This document shows positions 1 to 8,952 of a stretch of DNA of 64,000 bases, piece by piece. The number at the start of each line of letters is the position of its first letter. The stretch's first letter is position 1. This DNA comes from Hyphomicrobiales bacterium (GTDB lineage: Bacteria; Pseudomonadota; Alphaproteobacteria; Rhizobiales; Rhizobiaceae), in contig UCKS01000005.1 of NCBI GenBank assembly GCA_900473045.1, positions 159,222 to 223,221 on the forward strand, read 5' to 3'. Below the pieces are notes generated by a model. It searched no databases. It was given only the letters and a program-made list of their open reading frames with translations, and was not told the DNA's origin. A program made the position numbers and the translations under genes.

Positions 1-458
1 CAGAATAGCATCCGGAATACCGCTGAGAACGAGAAGTGATGCCTCATCGACGTTCAAGGCGATGACCCTCTCGCCCTCGAGAAACGTCCGCCAGCCTCCT
101 ACGGGCGGCGTCGCTCCATCGGTCGGGAACAGCCATTCGACAACGGATGCAGCAGCGCCCCCGACCTCCGGTGATTCAGTAAAGCGCTCGCTGACCGAAA
201 TCGGCTGGAGCGAGAGCTTCCAGCCTGTCTGGCCGGCATTGGCGAGAATGAGGTCACGCTCCCGCGGGTTAGAAATCTCAAAAGCTGAACAATGGCGTTG
301 ACCCGCTCGGTGATGGTTTCCATGTTCGGCGCGCGGCCGTCGCTCTTTGCCCAGCGTTCCAACGCCCGGCCTGCAACAATTACCGTCAGCAAAGCCGCAA
401 CGATAATGAAGGTAATCTGGCCGCGGATCGTGCTGGGCACCAGGCGCTTCAATCTCAT
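1..458 (-). pseudogene. Sensor histidine kinase, N-terminal part, frameshifted and cut by the window edge
   Basis: Partner kinase of the response regulator upstream: its ATG (458-456) overlaps that gene's stop in an ATGA junction, so the two are translationally coupled. The first residues are basic, followed by one membrane segment (about residues 13-30), as in an inner membrane sensor with a periplasmic domain. The frame that starts at 458 degenerates near 283. Adding one T to the TTTT run (AAAA on the plus strand, 280-283) restores an open frame running to position 1, with protein-like sequence such as ISNPRERDLILANAGQTGW. The HisKA and ATPase domains would lie outside the window. The defect is either a true frameshift or a homopolymer miscall. 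The kinase assignment rests mainly on gene order. Confidence 0.6.
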
Positions 459-1192
459 ATCTCTTCGACCGTCGCGGTGAATATATACCCGCCGAGCCGG
501 ACTGTTTTGACAAGCACGGGATCGCGCGCATCCACCTCGATCTTTTGCCTCAGACGGCTGATGTGAACATCGATGCTGCGTTCGATGGGACCTGCGAGGC
601 CGGCATGCGTTACCCCGAGCAACTGTTCTCGCGTCAGGACGCGGCCCGGATTTCGGCAGAATGCCAACAGGAGGTCGAATTCATGTGTTGTCATCGCCAC
701 GCGGGCGTCGCTGGGATTATGGACCTGCCGCCGGAGCGGATCGAGGCGCCAGCCATCGAAACGCAGCAGTCTTTGCCGGGGACCATTCTGCGGCGGTAGA
801 GCCGAGCGGCGGAGAAGACCGCGGATGCGCGCAATCAGTTCGCGCAGGCTGAAGGGTTTGGTGACGTAGCCGTTGGCGCCGATCTCCAGGCCGACGATGC
901 GGTCGATTTCACCATCAGCGGCCGTCAGCATGAGAATGGGAATATCCGTGGTGACGCGCAGACGGCAGCACAGGCTCAGGCCGGTTTCCCCGCGCAGCAT
1001 CACATCCAGAATAACCAGATCGAAGTTCGAAGCCCGCATGCGGGCATCCATTGCCACCCCGTCTGCTGCAATCTTGGCAACCACGCCGCTTTCGTTGAGA
1101 CTGTCCCTGAGCATTGCTGCGATTTGGGCATCGTCCTCGACGATCAGTATCCGGGATACATCCGGCAACGCTCGACTTCTCTCACCGTGCAT
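455..1192 (-). CDS. OmpR/PhoB-family response regulator
   Basis: DNA-binding response regulator of 245 residues from the start chosen. The receiver domain (about residues 13-125) has the acidic pair E19/D20, phospho-acceptor D63 in ILDVML and K112 in TKPF. The C-terminal winged helix (about 145-240) ends with the family's usual GGYIF strand. The frame extends upstream to 1399, but the extra 69 residues do not look like protein and cross the intergenic region, so ATG 1192 is preferred. It is cotranscribed with the kinase at 458-1. It diverges from the MipA/OmpV gene at 1427, a family often controlled by such systems, so it may regulate that gene. The receiver has GANGYV where GADDYV is usual. 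Confidence 0.9.
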   Translation of the reverse strand: MHGERSRALPDVSRILIVEDDAQIAAMLRDSLNESGVVAKIAADGVAMDARMRASNFDLVILDVMLRGETGLSLCCRLRVTTDIPILMLTAADGEIDRIVGLEIGANGYVTKPFSLRELIARIRGLLRRSALPPQNGPRQRLLRFDGWRLDPLRRQVHNPSDARVAMTTHEFDLLLAFCRNPGRVLTREQLLGVTHAGLAGPIERSIDVHISRLRQKIEVDARDPVLVKTVRLGGYIFTATVEEI

Positions 1193-1426
1193 CCTGCACC
1201 CCGCTCTCTCTTGCCGACCGGCCAAACTAGCATCGCAGGCAGGGTCTTTGACCCACGCGAATATTAAGATTTGTTGCGGGATCACGCCAGCGCCGTGCAG
1301 CGTGAAACAAGCCGCAACATTATCCAACATTGCAGCCTTTTGCAGCGTGGCAAAAGAAGGCAGCGAACCCCGCTCCTTCGGCACGTGCCCTAATGGCAAG
1401 GGCCGAAGGCAGGAACCGGAGATTTT

Positions 1427-2281
1427 ATGCCTTACGACCCCATCCCAACGTGCAGGTTCCCTGGCGTGCTCCCCCTCGTCCTTCTCTCGGCGCTGGCTGT
1501 CTCAGCATCCGGATATGCCGGCGACCTTCCGGTTGCTGGTGACAAGGGCACGGCGGGCACATTCATTCCCGAGCGCTTCGGATCACTCGCTCAAAAGCTT
1601 CACGACTGGGATGTGATGATCGGCGCCGGTGTCATGTACAGGCCCAAATACGAAGGAAGCGGCGAAATGGAAATCTTGCCGGTCCCTTTTGTCTCGGCGA
1701 CACTCTTCGACCGGTTGACCCTCGATCCATCCGGCATCGGGTTGAAAGCCTATGAACGGGGCCCTTTTGAACTGGATGTCAAGGTCGGCTACGATCTTGG
1801 CCGTTCCGAAGACGATTCGGACGATCTGCGGGGTCTCGGCGATATCGATGCGGCGGCCACGGTCGGCGGCAGGGCCAGCCTGAATTACGGTCCTGCAACT
1901 TTTTTTGTCTCGGTCGACCAGATGATCGGCGGCAGCGACGGTCTTGTCGGTAAAGCTGGTGTCGAGTTCACGCAACCTGTCACGGAAACCATCATTCTTG
2001 GTGCCGGCGCATCCGCGACGCTTGCGGACAAGAATTATATGGACGCCTATTTCGGCATCGACGCAGGCCAGGCGGCCCGCTCCGGCCACCAAACCTACAA
2101 GGCCGGGGCCGGCGTAAAAAGCATCGATCTTTCAGTCTCGGCGACTTATCTCATCAATGAAGATTGGATCCTGCGCGGCGAGCAGACGCTGGGCATTCTC
2201 GTCGGTGACGCCGCCGACAGCCCTGTCGTCAAGCAAACCCTTCAATCCTCTAGCCTGCTGACCCTCGGCTACCGGTTTTAA
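1427..2281 (+). CDS. MipA/OmpV family outer membrane protein
   Basis: Predicted beta-barrel of 284 residues. The N-terminus has a hydrophobic export signal (VLPLVLLSALAVSASGYAG), so cleavage near residue 31 is likely. The mature part alternates short amphipathic strands with glycine-rich turns, has the family's early VMYRPKYEGS segment and ends in the C-terminal aromatic residue (GYRF) typical of barrels inserted by the BAM complex. MipA/OmpV proteins are outer membrane scaffold or porin-like proteins whose substrates are mostly unknown. The gene is divergent from the two-component system, with 234 bases between the starts, which suggests control by that system. A start a few codons downstream cannot be excluded. 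Confidence 0.85.
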   Translation: MPYDPIPTCRFPGVLPLVLLSALAVSASGYAGDLPVAGDKGTAGTFIPERFGSLAQKLHDWDVMIGAGVMYRPKYEGSGEMEILPVPFVSATLFDRLTLDPSGIGLKAYERGPFELDVKVGYDLGRSEDDSDDLRGLGDIDAAATVGGRASLNYGPATFFVSVDQMIGGSDGLVGKAGVEFTQPVTETIILGAGASATLADKNYMDAYFGIDAGQAARSGHQTYKAGAGVKSIDLSVSATYLINEDWILRGEQTLGILVGDAADSPVVKQTLQSSSLLTLGYRF

Positions 2282-2828
2282 ACTATCACGGCACCTCCCC
2301 GCGCTCAGTGAGGCATACGCCGGCCATCCGGGAGTTTCCCAGCGCCATCGACGATTGGCAGTACCCGGCGCGTGACGCCGGGTCAGCTGCCCAACCTCCT
2401 GCCAGAGGTCTCATTTCCAAGCCATGTGAAAGCCGGAGCGGCGTATTCTGAGCGTCAGAAGATCATCAATTTCTGGTTGTACGGAAACCTATTTTCTTCT
2501 CTTAAAATGTTGGAGAGGAAATGCGCTGAAATCGAAGAAAATGCGCGGAATTCTACTTTATGGTAGAAAGGATAGGGTAACGGCCTTTGTCGCCGTAAAA
2601 ACCGATGCCGGCGGCGCTATTACCGAATAGGATCTGCGGGCGTGGCGGACGGTGAAATGTTGGGATCCGCCCCGGTATTTTGTGTATCCAGGTTGTATTG
2701 AGCGCACTAATTTATGGCGCTATCCGGACAAGGTGCCCTACCCCGGCTGGCCACCGCCCAGTGACGAATTCCGCGCGCCACTCCATGTCAGCGCCGGCTG
2801 AACGCCGGTCTCCCTCGCATATTTCCCA
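2282..2828. other. Intergenic region with no convincing gene
   Basis: This stretch separates the OmpV-type gene from the dipeptide-type importer operon. A 64-codon open frame at 2372-2566 lacks a ribosome binding site and protein-like composition. On the plus strand, 2571-2690 translates to a segment resembling the C-terminal end of AMP-forming acyl-CoA synthetases, interrupted by a stop (listed separately). Confidence 0.6.
2571..2690 (+). pseudogene. Possible relic of an acyl-CoA synthetase C-terminus
   Basis: Read from 2571, the plus strand gives DRVTAFVAVKTDAGGAITE, a stop, then DLRAW and later PRYFVYP. The order (hydrophobic strand, Lys, acidic turn, DLRAW helix, then a PR-Y/F strand) resembles the C-terminal swinging domain of AMP-forming acyl-CoA ligases. 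There is no start, the frame is broken and the rest of the enzyme is missing. The match is short and from memory of the family only, so this is a weak call. Confidence 0.2.
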
Positions 2829-2856
2829 TTGACAGAAATCGAATGCCAATTATTCT
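2829..2856 (+). promoter_or_regulatory. Candidate sigma-70-type promoter of the dipeptide-type importer operon
   Basis: A perfect TTGACA (2829-2834) is followed after 16 bp by TATTCT (2851-2856), 50 bases before the coding start at 2906. A 10-bp perfect palindrome, TCTTATAAGA (2856-2865), overlaps the -10 and likely start-site region. Confidence 0.5.
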
Positions 2857-2875
2857 CTTATAAGAATATATATAA

Positions 2876-2885
2876 CATAATAATG
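2876..2885 (+). promoter_or_regulatory. Candidate IclR operator half, CATAATAATG
   Basis: CATAATAATG lies between the promoter and the start of the importer operon. The same ten bases occur on the opposite strand at 8962-8953, in the gap between the IclR gene and the PLP-enzyme operon. Sharing between the two promoters of one cluster suggests a common regulator. Confidence 0.35.
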
Positions 2886-2905
2886 GAACAATCGGGAGCT
2901 CTAAC

Positions 2906-4432
2906 ATGAAAATGATGACCGCACTGTTATTGGGAACGGCACTGACAGTCCTTCCGTCCAGCCTGTTTGCGCAGGAGAAGGGCGGTATCGTCAACGTCGC
3001 CACGATCGGCGAGCCGCCGACGCTCGACCCGATGTCGTCGACCGCCGATCTCGTCGGTATCGTCACACAGCATATTTTCGAAACGCTCTACACATTCGAC
3101 AAGAACTGGAAGGTCACCCCGCTTCTGGCCGAGAGCCTGCCGGAGATCAGTGCCGACGGCAAAATCTACACGATCAAGCTGCGCAGCGGCATCAAGTTTC
3201 ATGACAATACCGACATGACTTCCGAGGATGTGGTCGCCTCTCTTCATCGGTGGGAGAAGATCGCCTCGCGCGGCAAGCAGGTGGCTGGCTTCATCACCGC
3301 CATCGAGGCTGTCGATCCTGCCACCGTCAAGATCACGCTGACGCAGCCCTATGCGCCGCTGGCCTCGCTGCTCGCCTTCAACAATTCCGCCGCCATCATC
3401 ATCCCGTCTGAAAAGCAGGATGATGTGATGAAAGACTTTATCGGCACCGGTCCCTATATGCTGAAAGAGCGCAAGGCTGACCAGTATATCCAGTTGACCC
3501 GTTTCGATGGCTACACGTCGCGCGACGGCGAGAGTGATGGTTACGGCGGCGCCCGCCATCAGTATCTCGACGAAATCCGTTTCGTTCCCGTTCCCGATCC
3601 GAACACGCGCGTCGAAGCTGCCGTCTCCGGCCAGTACGATTATGTGGACTCCATCCCGGTCGAATCCTTCGACAAGATCAAGGCCGCAGCCGCAACGCAG
3701 CCGATGATGCTGAAGCCTTTCGGTTATCCGGTTTTCGTCTTCAATACGGCAGAGGGTGTCAGCAAGAACGTTGCCGTGCGCAAGGCAATCCGCCAGGCGC
3801 TCAGCATGGAAGACATGATGGCGGCTGCTTTCGGCAGCCCGGATTTCTTCTCGCTTGACGGTGCGATCTATCCCGAGGCCTATTCCTGGCATACCGAAGC
3901 GGGCACAGACGGTGCTTATAATGTCGCTGATCCGGAAGGGGCCGCTGCAGCGCTGAAGGCAGCCGGTTACAATGGCGAGCCACTGCGCATTCTGACCAGT
4001 CGCCAGTATGAGTTCCATTACAAGATGGCTCAGGTCGCGGCCGAATATCTGAAGCTTGCCGGCTTTACCGTCGACATGCAGGTTGTCGATTGGGCGACGC
4101 TGACCCAGCGCAGGGCTGATCCAAAGCTGTGGGACATCTACATCACCCACAGCCCCTTCCTGCCGGAACCGGCGCTGATCGGTTCGCTCTCCACTAGCTC
4201 GCCGGGCTGGTGGGACACGCCGGCCCGCAAGGCGGCCGTGGATGCGTTCACGGCGGAAGTCGATCCAGACAAGCGCGTCGCGCTGTTCGCCGACGTCCAG
4301 AAGGCGATCTATGACGATGTCGCCTTCATGAAGATCGGCAACTTCAACGCGGTTGCAGCCAAGTCGACCAAACTTGAAGGTGTCGATCCGGCTCCGTGGC
4401 CGTACTTCTGGAACGCATCGATCGCGAAATGA
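2906..4432 (+). CDS. ABC transporter substrate-binding protein, peptide/nickel (family 5) type
   Basis: Periplasmic binding protein of 508 residues, the usual size for the DppA/OppA family. A signal peptide is clear (MKMMTALLLGTALTVLPSSL, cut near FAQ-EKGG) and lacks a lipobox cysteine. The N-terminal TIGEPPTLDPMSS and the later LAESLPEISADGKIYTIKLR with IKFHD are hallmark family 5 segments. It opens an operon with two permeases, a metal-dependent hydrolase and a RidA protein. The matching double ATPase is at 10264. The ligand is unknown; context suggests a small peptide-like or N-acyl compound that the amidohydrolase then cuts. A hairpin follows the stop codon. Confidence 0.92.
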   Translation: MKMMTALLLGTALTVLPSSLFAQEKGGIVNVATIGEPPTLDPMSSTADLVGIVTQHIFETLYTFDKNWKVTPLLAESLPEISADGKIYTIKLRSGIKFHDNTDMTSEDVVASLHRWEKIASRGKQVAGFITAIEAVDPATVKITLTQPYAPLASLLAFNNSAAIIIPSEKQDDVMKDFIGTGPYMLKERKADQYIQLTRFDGYTSRDGESDGYGGARHQYLDEIRFVPVPDPNTRVEAAVSGQYDYVDSIPVESFDKIKAAAATQPMMLKPFGYPVFVFNTAEGVSKNVAVRKAIRQALSMEDMMAAAFGSPDFFSLDGAIYPEAYSWHTEAGTDGAYNVADPEGAAAALKAAGYNGEPLRILTSRQYEFHYKMAQVAAEYLKLAGFTVDMQVVDWATLTQRRADPKLWDIYITHSPFLPEPALIGSLSTSSPGWWDTPARKAAVDAFTAEVDPDKRVALFADVQKAIYDDVAFMKIGNFNAVAAKSTKLEGVDPAPWPYFWNASIAK

Positions 4433-4448
4433 TCATTCGATAAAGGAC

Positions 4449-4474
4449 GACACCGGCTCACCAGGGCCGGTGTC
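4449..4474 (+). terminator. Intercistronic hairpin after the binding-protein gene
   Basis: GACACCGGC (4449-4457) and GCCGGTGTC (4466-4474) form a perfect 9-bp stem with an 8-base loop and no U-tract. It lies between the binding-protein stop and the first permease start. It more likely limits read-through or protects the upstream mRNA than ends transcription. Confidence 0.6.
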
Positions 4475-4518
4475 CGCTCCGGTGCTGCAGGCTCCCGGCG
4501 CATAAGGATCAGGCTTTC

Positions 4519-5460
4519 ATGATACGGTATATTTTCCAGCGCCTCTTCGGAATGTTCGTCGTGATGTTTCTCGTCGTCACGATCGTCTTCGTGATCGTGC
4601 GCGTGACGCCCGGCGATCCGGCTGCAGTCATGCTCGGGCCAGACGCCACCTCCCAGGATATCGCCGACCTGCGCACCCAGCTCGGCCTCGACCGCTCGCT
4701 CGGCGTTCAATACCTCTACTATATGGGGCAGTTGCTGCGGGGGGATCTCGGCCAGTCGATCTTCCTCAACATGCCCGTGACATCGGCACTGCTCGACCGG
4801 GCCGAACCGACTTTTTTCCTCACCTTGTTCTCACTGCTGATCGCTAGCGCCATCGCCCTGCCGATCGGCATCTACGCGGCCTACCGCCGTGGCTCGATTT
4901 TCGATCAGGCGGCGACCGCACTGGCGATGCTCGCCGCCAGCATTCCGAGCTTCTGGCTCGGCCTGATCATGATGCAGGTCTTTGCCGTCCGGTTCGATCT
5001 GTTTCCGGTGTCGGGTTATGGCGGGCCGGGATCGACCTTTTCGGAACGGATGTATCATCTGGCACTGCCCGCCTTTGCGCTCGGGATCGTCTCCTCGGCG
5101 CTGGTGTTGCGATTTACCCGCGCCTCGATGCTCGACGTGCTCGGCGATGACTATATCCGGACTGCCCGGGCCAAGGGCCTGATCGAGCGCCGCGTCATCC
5201 TCAAGCATGCGCTGAAAAATGCGCTGATCCCGATCCTGACGGTCATCGGCCTGACGGCGGCGGTTCTCGTCTCTGGCGCGGTGGTGACCGAGACCGTGTT
5301 CGGCCTGCCGGGCATCGGCAACCTGGTGGTATCCGCCGTGCTCCGGCGCGATTATCCGGTCATTCAAGGTGCGCTGCTGGTCATCGCTGCGCTCTACGTC
5401 CTGATCAATTTTGCCATCGACATGCTCTATCTGCTGGTCGATCCGAGGGTGCGTTACTGA
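4519..5460 (+). CDS. ABC transporter permease, DppB/OppB type
   Basis: Inner membrane permease of 313 residues. The N-terminal MIRYIFQRLFGMFVVMF helix followed by VTPGDPA is the classic DppB opening. About six membrane segments follow. The EAA-type cytoplasmic loop (DDYIRTARAKGL, about residues 213-224) contacts the ATPase. It pairs with the DppC-type permease directly downstream, with a one-base TGATG overlap, to form the heterodimeric channel for the binding protein at 2906. Confidence 0.92.
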   Translation: MIRYIFQRLFGMFVVMFLVVTIVFVIVRVTPGDPAAVMLGPDATSQDIADLRTQLGLDRSLGVQYLYYMGQLLRGDLGQSIFLNMPVTSALLDRAEPTFFLTLFSLLIASAIALPIGIYAAYRRGSIFDQAATALAMLAASIPSFWLGLIMMQVFAVRFDLFPVSGYGGPGSTFSERMYHLALPAFALGIVSSALVLRFTRASMLDVLGDDYIRTARAKGLIERRVILKHALKNALIPILTVIGLTAAVLVSGAVVTETVFGLPGIGNLVVSAVLRRDYPVIQGALLVIAALYVLINFAIDMLYLLVDPRVRY

Positions 5461-6329
5461 TGACAGCAATCGTCTCCAAACCGGCGCTCAGCGAGCGCAA
5501 CAAATTCATCCGGCGCTTGCTGAAGCGCAAGACGGTGGCATTCGGACTGATCGTGCTGACGATCTTCGTGCTTCTGGCGATTTTCGCGCCGCTGATCGCG
5601 CCCTATTCGCCGTCGAAACTGTCGATCATCAACCGGCTCAAGCCACCAAGCGGCGCCTTCATCTTCGGCACGGACGAATTCGGCCGCGACGTGTTTTCGC
5701 GGACGATCTATTCGGCACGGCTGTCTTTGCTGGTGGGTGCTGCCGTGGTGACTCTGTCTGCCCTGATCGGCGTAACGCTCGGGCTGATCGCCGGGTTCTT
5801 CAAGCAGTTCGACGCACCGATCGCCCGGTTGATCGATGCGATGATGGCCTTTCCGGACATTCTGCTCGCCATCGCTCTGGTCGCAGCTCTTGGGCCGTCG
5901 CTGACCACCGTCATCATCGCGCTCAGCATCGTCTATGCGCCCCGCCTGGCCCGGATCGTCCGCGCCTCGACGCTGGTGATCCGCGAGCTTCCTTACATAG
6001 AGGCGTCGCGGGCGCTGGGCATTTCGACCCGGCACATCATGACCCGGCATGTGCTGCGCAACCTGCTGTCGCCGATCCTTGTGCAGGGCACCTTCCTGTT
6101 TGCGAGCGCCATGCTGGCGGAGGCCGGCCTCTCGTTCCTCGGCCTCGGCGTCAGCCCGGAAATTCCCACCTGGGGAACGATGATATCCGCCGGGCGGCAA
6201 TATATCGGCCAGGCAGACTGGATGACGCTGTTTCCGGGCTTTGCCATCATTCTCTCCGTGCTGTCGCTGCAGATGGTTGGCGACGGACTGCGCGATCTTC
6301 TCGATCCAAGACTTCGAAAGGACTTATGA
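5460..6329 (+). CDS. ABC transporter permease, DppC/OppC type
   Basis: Second permease subunit, 289 residues. It has a cytoplasmic N-terminal tail, a first membrane helix near residue 30, the extracytoplasmic IFGTDEFGRDVFSR segment typical of DppC proteins and an EAA loop (about PYIEASRALGIS). It ends in the usual LLDPRLRK. The start codon overlaps the stop of the previous gene by one base. The next gene follows three bases after the stop, which argues for one transcript. Confidence 0.92.
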   Translation: MTAIVSKPALSERNKFIRRLLKRKTVAFGLIVLTIFVLLAIFAPLIAPYSPSKLSIINRLKPPSGAFIFGTDEFGRDVFSRTIYSARLSLLVGAAVVTLSALIGVTLGLIAGFFKQFDAPIARLIDAMMAFPDILLAIALVAALGPSLTTVIIALSIVYAPRLARIVRASTLVIRELPYIEASRALGISTRHIMTRHVLRNLLSPILVQGTFLFASAMLAEAGLSFLGLGVSPEIPTWGTMISAGRQYIGQADWMTLFPGFAIILSVLSLQMVGDGLRDLLDPRLRKDL

Positions 6330-6332
6330 ATC

Positions 6333-7544
6333 ATGTCTTCCGGATATGAGGCGAAGGGGCCCGTGCTTCTCGCCAACGTCAAACCCATGGCTTTCGGTGC
6401 CGGTGCACCCAATGGCCCGATCGACATTCTCATCAATGCGGATGGCCGTATTGGCGAAATCGGTCCGTCGCTAGCGGTATCCGCCGGTATCCAGCGTATT
6501 GACGGCAAGGGTGCGTGGATTTCGCCCGGCTGGATCGATTTGCACGTCCATATCTGGCACGGCGGCACGGATATTTCGCTGCGTCCATCCGAATGCGGCG
6601 CCGAGCGTGGCGTCACCACGCTGGTCGATGCCGGTTCTGCCGGTGAAGCCAATTTCCATGGCTTTCGTGAGTATATCATCGAGCCGTCGCGCGAGCGCAT
6701 CAAGGCCTTCATCAATCTCGGCTCCATCGGCCTTGTCGCCTGCAACCGCGTGCCGGAACTCCGAAGCATCCAGGACATCAACCTCGACCGCATTTTGGAG
6801 GTCTATGCCGAAAACAGCGAGCATATCGTCGGTATTAAGGTGCGGGCGAGCCACGTTATCACCGGTTCCTGGGGCGTAACGCCGGTCAAGCTCGGCAAGA
6901 AGATCGCCAAGATCCTCAAGATACCGATGATGGTGCATGTCGGCGAACCGCCGGCGCTCTACGACGAAGTGCTCGAAATCCTCGGCCCCGGCGATATCGT
7001 CACCCACTGCTTCAACGGCAAGGCCGGTTCGAGCATCATGGAAGACGAGGACCTGTTCGATCTGGCCGAGCGGTGCGCCGGGGATGGTATCAGGCTGGAT
7101 ATCGGCCATGGCGGCGCGTCGTTCTCGTTCAAGGTTGCGGAAGCGGCGATCAAGCGCGGTCTGCTGCCCTTCTCGATCTCGACGGACCTGCACGACCACT
7201 CGATGAACTTCCCGGTCTGGGACCTGGCGACGACCATGTCGAAACTGCTGGTGGTCGGCATGCCGTTCGAAAAGGTGGTGGAAGCCGTTACCCAGGCACC
7301 GGCATCGGTCATCAAGCTTCCGATGGAAAATCGCCTCGCTGTCGGCGAACGTGCCGATTTCACCATCTTCGATCTCGTCGATTCCGATATCGAGGCGACG
7401 GATTCGAACGGCGACGTCTCGGTGCTCACCCGGATCTTCGAGCCACGCTACGCCGTCATCGGCGCAGAGGCGATCACCGCCAGCCGCTACATTCCCCGCG
7501 CCCGTAAACTCGTGCGCCACAGCCACGGCTATTCCTACCGGTAG
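6333..7544 (+). CDS. COG3964-type amidohydrolase/deacetylase
   Basis: Metal-dependent hydrolase of the amidohydrolase superfamily, 403 residues. Binuclear-centre ligands can be read in order: H71 and H73 (DLHVH), a bridging-lysine candidate K169 (VGIKVRAS), H202 (MVHVGE), H225 (VTHCFN) and D285 (STDLHDHS). It belongs with COG3964 proteins often mislabelled dihydroorotase. A studied Agrobacterium member, Atu3266, hydrolyses acetyl-(R)-mandelate and related compounds, and the natural substrate of the family is unsettled. The gene sits between importer permeases and a RidA protein, and a SelA-like PLP enzyme follows further down, a recurring partner of this family. It probably deacylates an imported D-amino-acid or glucosaminate-like compound (inference). 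Confidence 0.85.
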   Translation: MSSGYEAKGPVLLANVKPMAFGAGAPNGPIDILINADGRIGEIGPSLAVSAGIQRIDGKGAWISPGWIDLHVHIWHGGTDISLRPSECGAERGVTTLVDAGSAGEANFHGFREYIIEPSRERIKAFINLGSIGLVACNRVPELRSIQDINLDRILEVYAENSEHIVGIKVRASHVITGSWGVTPVKLGKKIAKILKIPMMVHVGEPPALYDEVLEILGPGDIVTHCFNGKAGSSIMEDEDLFDLAERCAGDGIRLDIGHGGASFSFKVAEAAIKRGLLPFSISTDLHDHSMNFPVWDLATTMSKLLVVGMPFEKVVEAVTQAPASVIKLPMENRLAVGERADFTIFDLVDSDIEATDSNGDVSVLTRIFEPRYAVIGAEAITASRYIPRARKLVRHSHGYSYR

Positions 7545-7586
7545 CCGTGCCGTTTCTTATAGTTTTTGCAGGACACAGGAGTTCGC

Positions 7587-8084
7587 GTGAACAGTTCCAC
7601 AGCAACCGCCGCAAGGCCCGGCTCGCCCGCCGAGCGGCTGGCCTCGCTCGGCCTCACGTTGCCGCCGCCGCCGCCGCCGATCGCCAATTTCGTCACGCAT
7701 GTGCGCGAAGGCAATCTGATTTATCTCTCTGGTCAGGGACCACGTGAGGCCGATGGCTTTATGCACAGCGGCAAGGTGGGTATCGGCGGCGTCAGTGTCA
7801 GCGACGCCTATGGGCATGCGCGGCTGACCGGTATCAATCTACTGGCGGTGCTGCAGGATGCGCTTGGAGATCTTGCGCGGGTGCGGCGCGTCGTCAAACT
7901 GCTCGGCATGGTCAACGCGGAACCCGATTTCGAGGATCATCCGAGCGTGATCAACGGCTGCTCCGATCTCTTCATCGAGGTCTTTGCAGACGCCGGGCAT
8001 CATGCGCGCTCGGCTGTCGGCTTCGGGTCATTGCCCGGCAATATTACCGTCGAGATCGAAGCGATCGTCGCCCTTTACGACTGA
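7587..8084 (+). CDS. RidA/YjgF family protein
   Basis: Protein of 165 residues from a GTG start at 7587, chosen because AGGAG (7577-7581) lies five bases upstream; an alternative TTG at 7566 has no such site. The sequence has the longer two-part RidA fold seen in XRE_N/YjgF-like members (segments FVTHVREGNLIYLSGQGP, NLLAVLQDALGDL and FGSLPGNITVEIEAIV). RidA proteins hydrolyse reactive imines and enamines released by PLP enzymes, fitting the PLP enzyme at 9029. A run of six consecutive prolines (PPPPPP, codons near 7663-7680) close to the N-terminus would stall ribosomes without EF-P. Confidence 0.85.
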   Translation: MNSSTATAARPGSPAERLASLGLTLPPPPPPIANFVTHVREGNLIYLSGQGPREADGFMHSGKVGIGGVSVSDAYGHARLTGINLLAVLQDALGDLARVRRVVKLLGMVNAEPDFEDHPSVINGCSDLFIEVFADAGHHARSAVGFGSLPGNITVEIEAIVALYD

Positions 8085-8100
8085 GGAACCACCCGGCATG

Positions 8101-8916
8101 TCAATGGCTGCGCCAACCCATCAAGGTTTCGATCCGTTCCGCCGACGCGCGGACATGGGACGTGTAATGCGTTTCGTCGGAAAAAGCCTTCTGCTCCGGC
8201 AGGACGATGGAGATCGTGGCAACGCACTGGCCTTCGCGGTCGCAGATCGGCGAGGCAATGCAGGCAACGGCATAGTCGGATTCGCCGGCCTGGATGGAAA
8301 GCCGGGCCTGCATGGCGTCCGCCGCAGCCGCCGCCAAGGTTGCCGGATCGACATCGGCGCGGCCGGTAGGAGACGAGCGCGCACAGCGCTTGAAAAGCTC
8401 GAGGCGTTCATCATCCGGCAGATGGCCGACCAGAAGGCGGCCGGACGCGGTCCAATTCAAGGGAACCCGGGTTCCCACCCGCGAGGTGACCTGAAAGTGA
8501 CTGGGGCCGGCTGCCATCGCCAGAACCAGCATATGATCGCCGTCGCGGCCGCAGACCTGGACGGTTTCCCCGGACTGGCGGCAAAGATCGTGCATCTCGT
8601 GGGTCGCGACGTTCATGAAATCGAGCGAGCGGGCATAGGCCAGACCGTAGTGATAAAGCCTTGCACCAAGCCAGATCATGCTGTCGGCATCGCGTGTCAG
8701 AAGGTTCTTTTCAACGAGATCGTCGATGATCACGTAAACTGTGGACAGCGGTGCGCCGATAGCCTTGGCGATCGCGTAGGCGCCGGCAGGCGCGCCGGTC
8801 TCATAGAGGTAGTCGAGGATCTGCAGGGTCCGGTCGATGCCGCTGACGCGCGAACGCTTTTCGCCTTTGGCATTATCCAGGACGGCGGTGGAAACGGGCT
8901 GGGTTTTGGTATCCAA
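8101..8916 (-). CDS. IclR family transcriptional regulator
   Basis: Regulator of 271 residues. The winged helix-turn-helix (about residues 25-85, with GIDRTLQILDYL and LSTVYVIIDDLVEKNLL) is followed by the IclR ligand-binding domain (about 95-265; for example RVPLNWTASGRLLVGHL and SDYAVACIASPI). The first in-frame start is TTG at 8916, since an ATG five codons upstream is followed at once by a stop. The ribosome binding site is weak, so the start is uncertain. It is transcribed against its neighbours, between the RidA gene and the PLP-enzyme operon, and is probably the local regulator. The CATAATAATG motif occurs in front of both flanking operons. Confidence 0.88.
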   Translation of the reverse strand: MDTKTQPVSTAVLDNAKGEKRSRVSGIDRTLQILDYLYETGAPAGAYAIAKAIGAPLSTVYVIIDDLVEKNLLTRDADSMIWLGARLYHYGLAYARSLDFMNVATHEMHDLCRQSGETVQVCGRDGDHMLVLAMAAGPSHFQVTSRVGTRVPLNWTASGRLLVGHLPDDERLELFKRCARSSPTGRADVDPATLAAAAADAMQARLSIQAGESDYAVACIASPICDREGQCVATISIVLPEQKAFSDETHYTSHVRASAERIETLMGWRSH

Positions 8917-8952
8917 GAGAAAAGCTCACATTGCGATTTTGTCTCGTTATTA

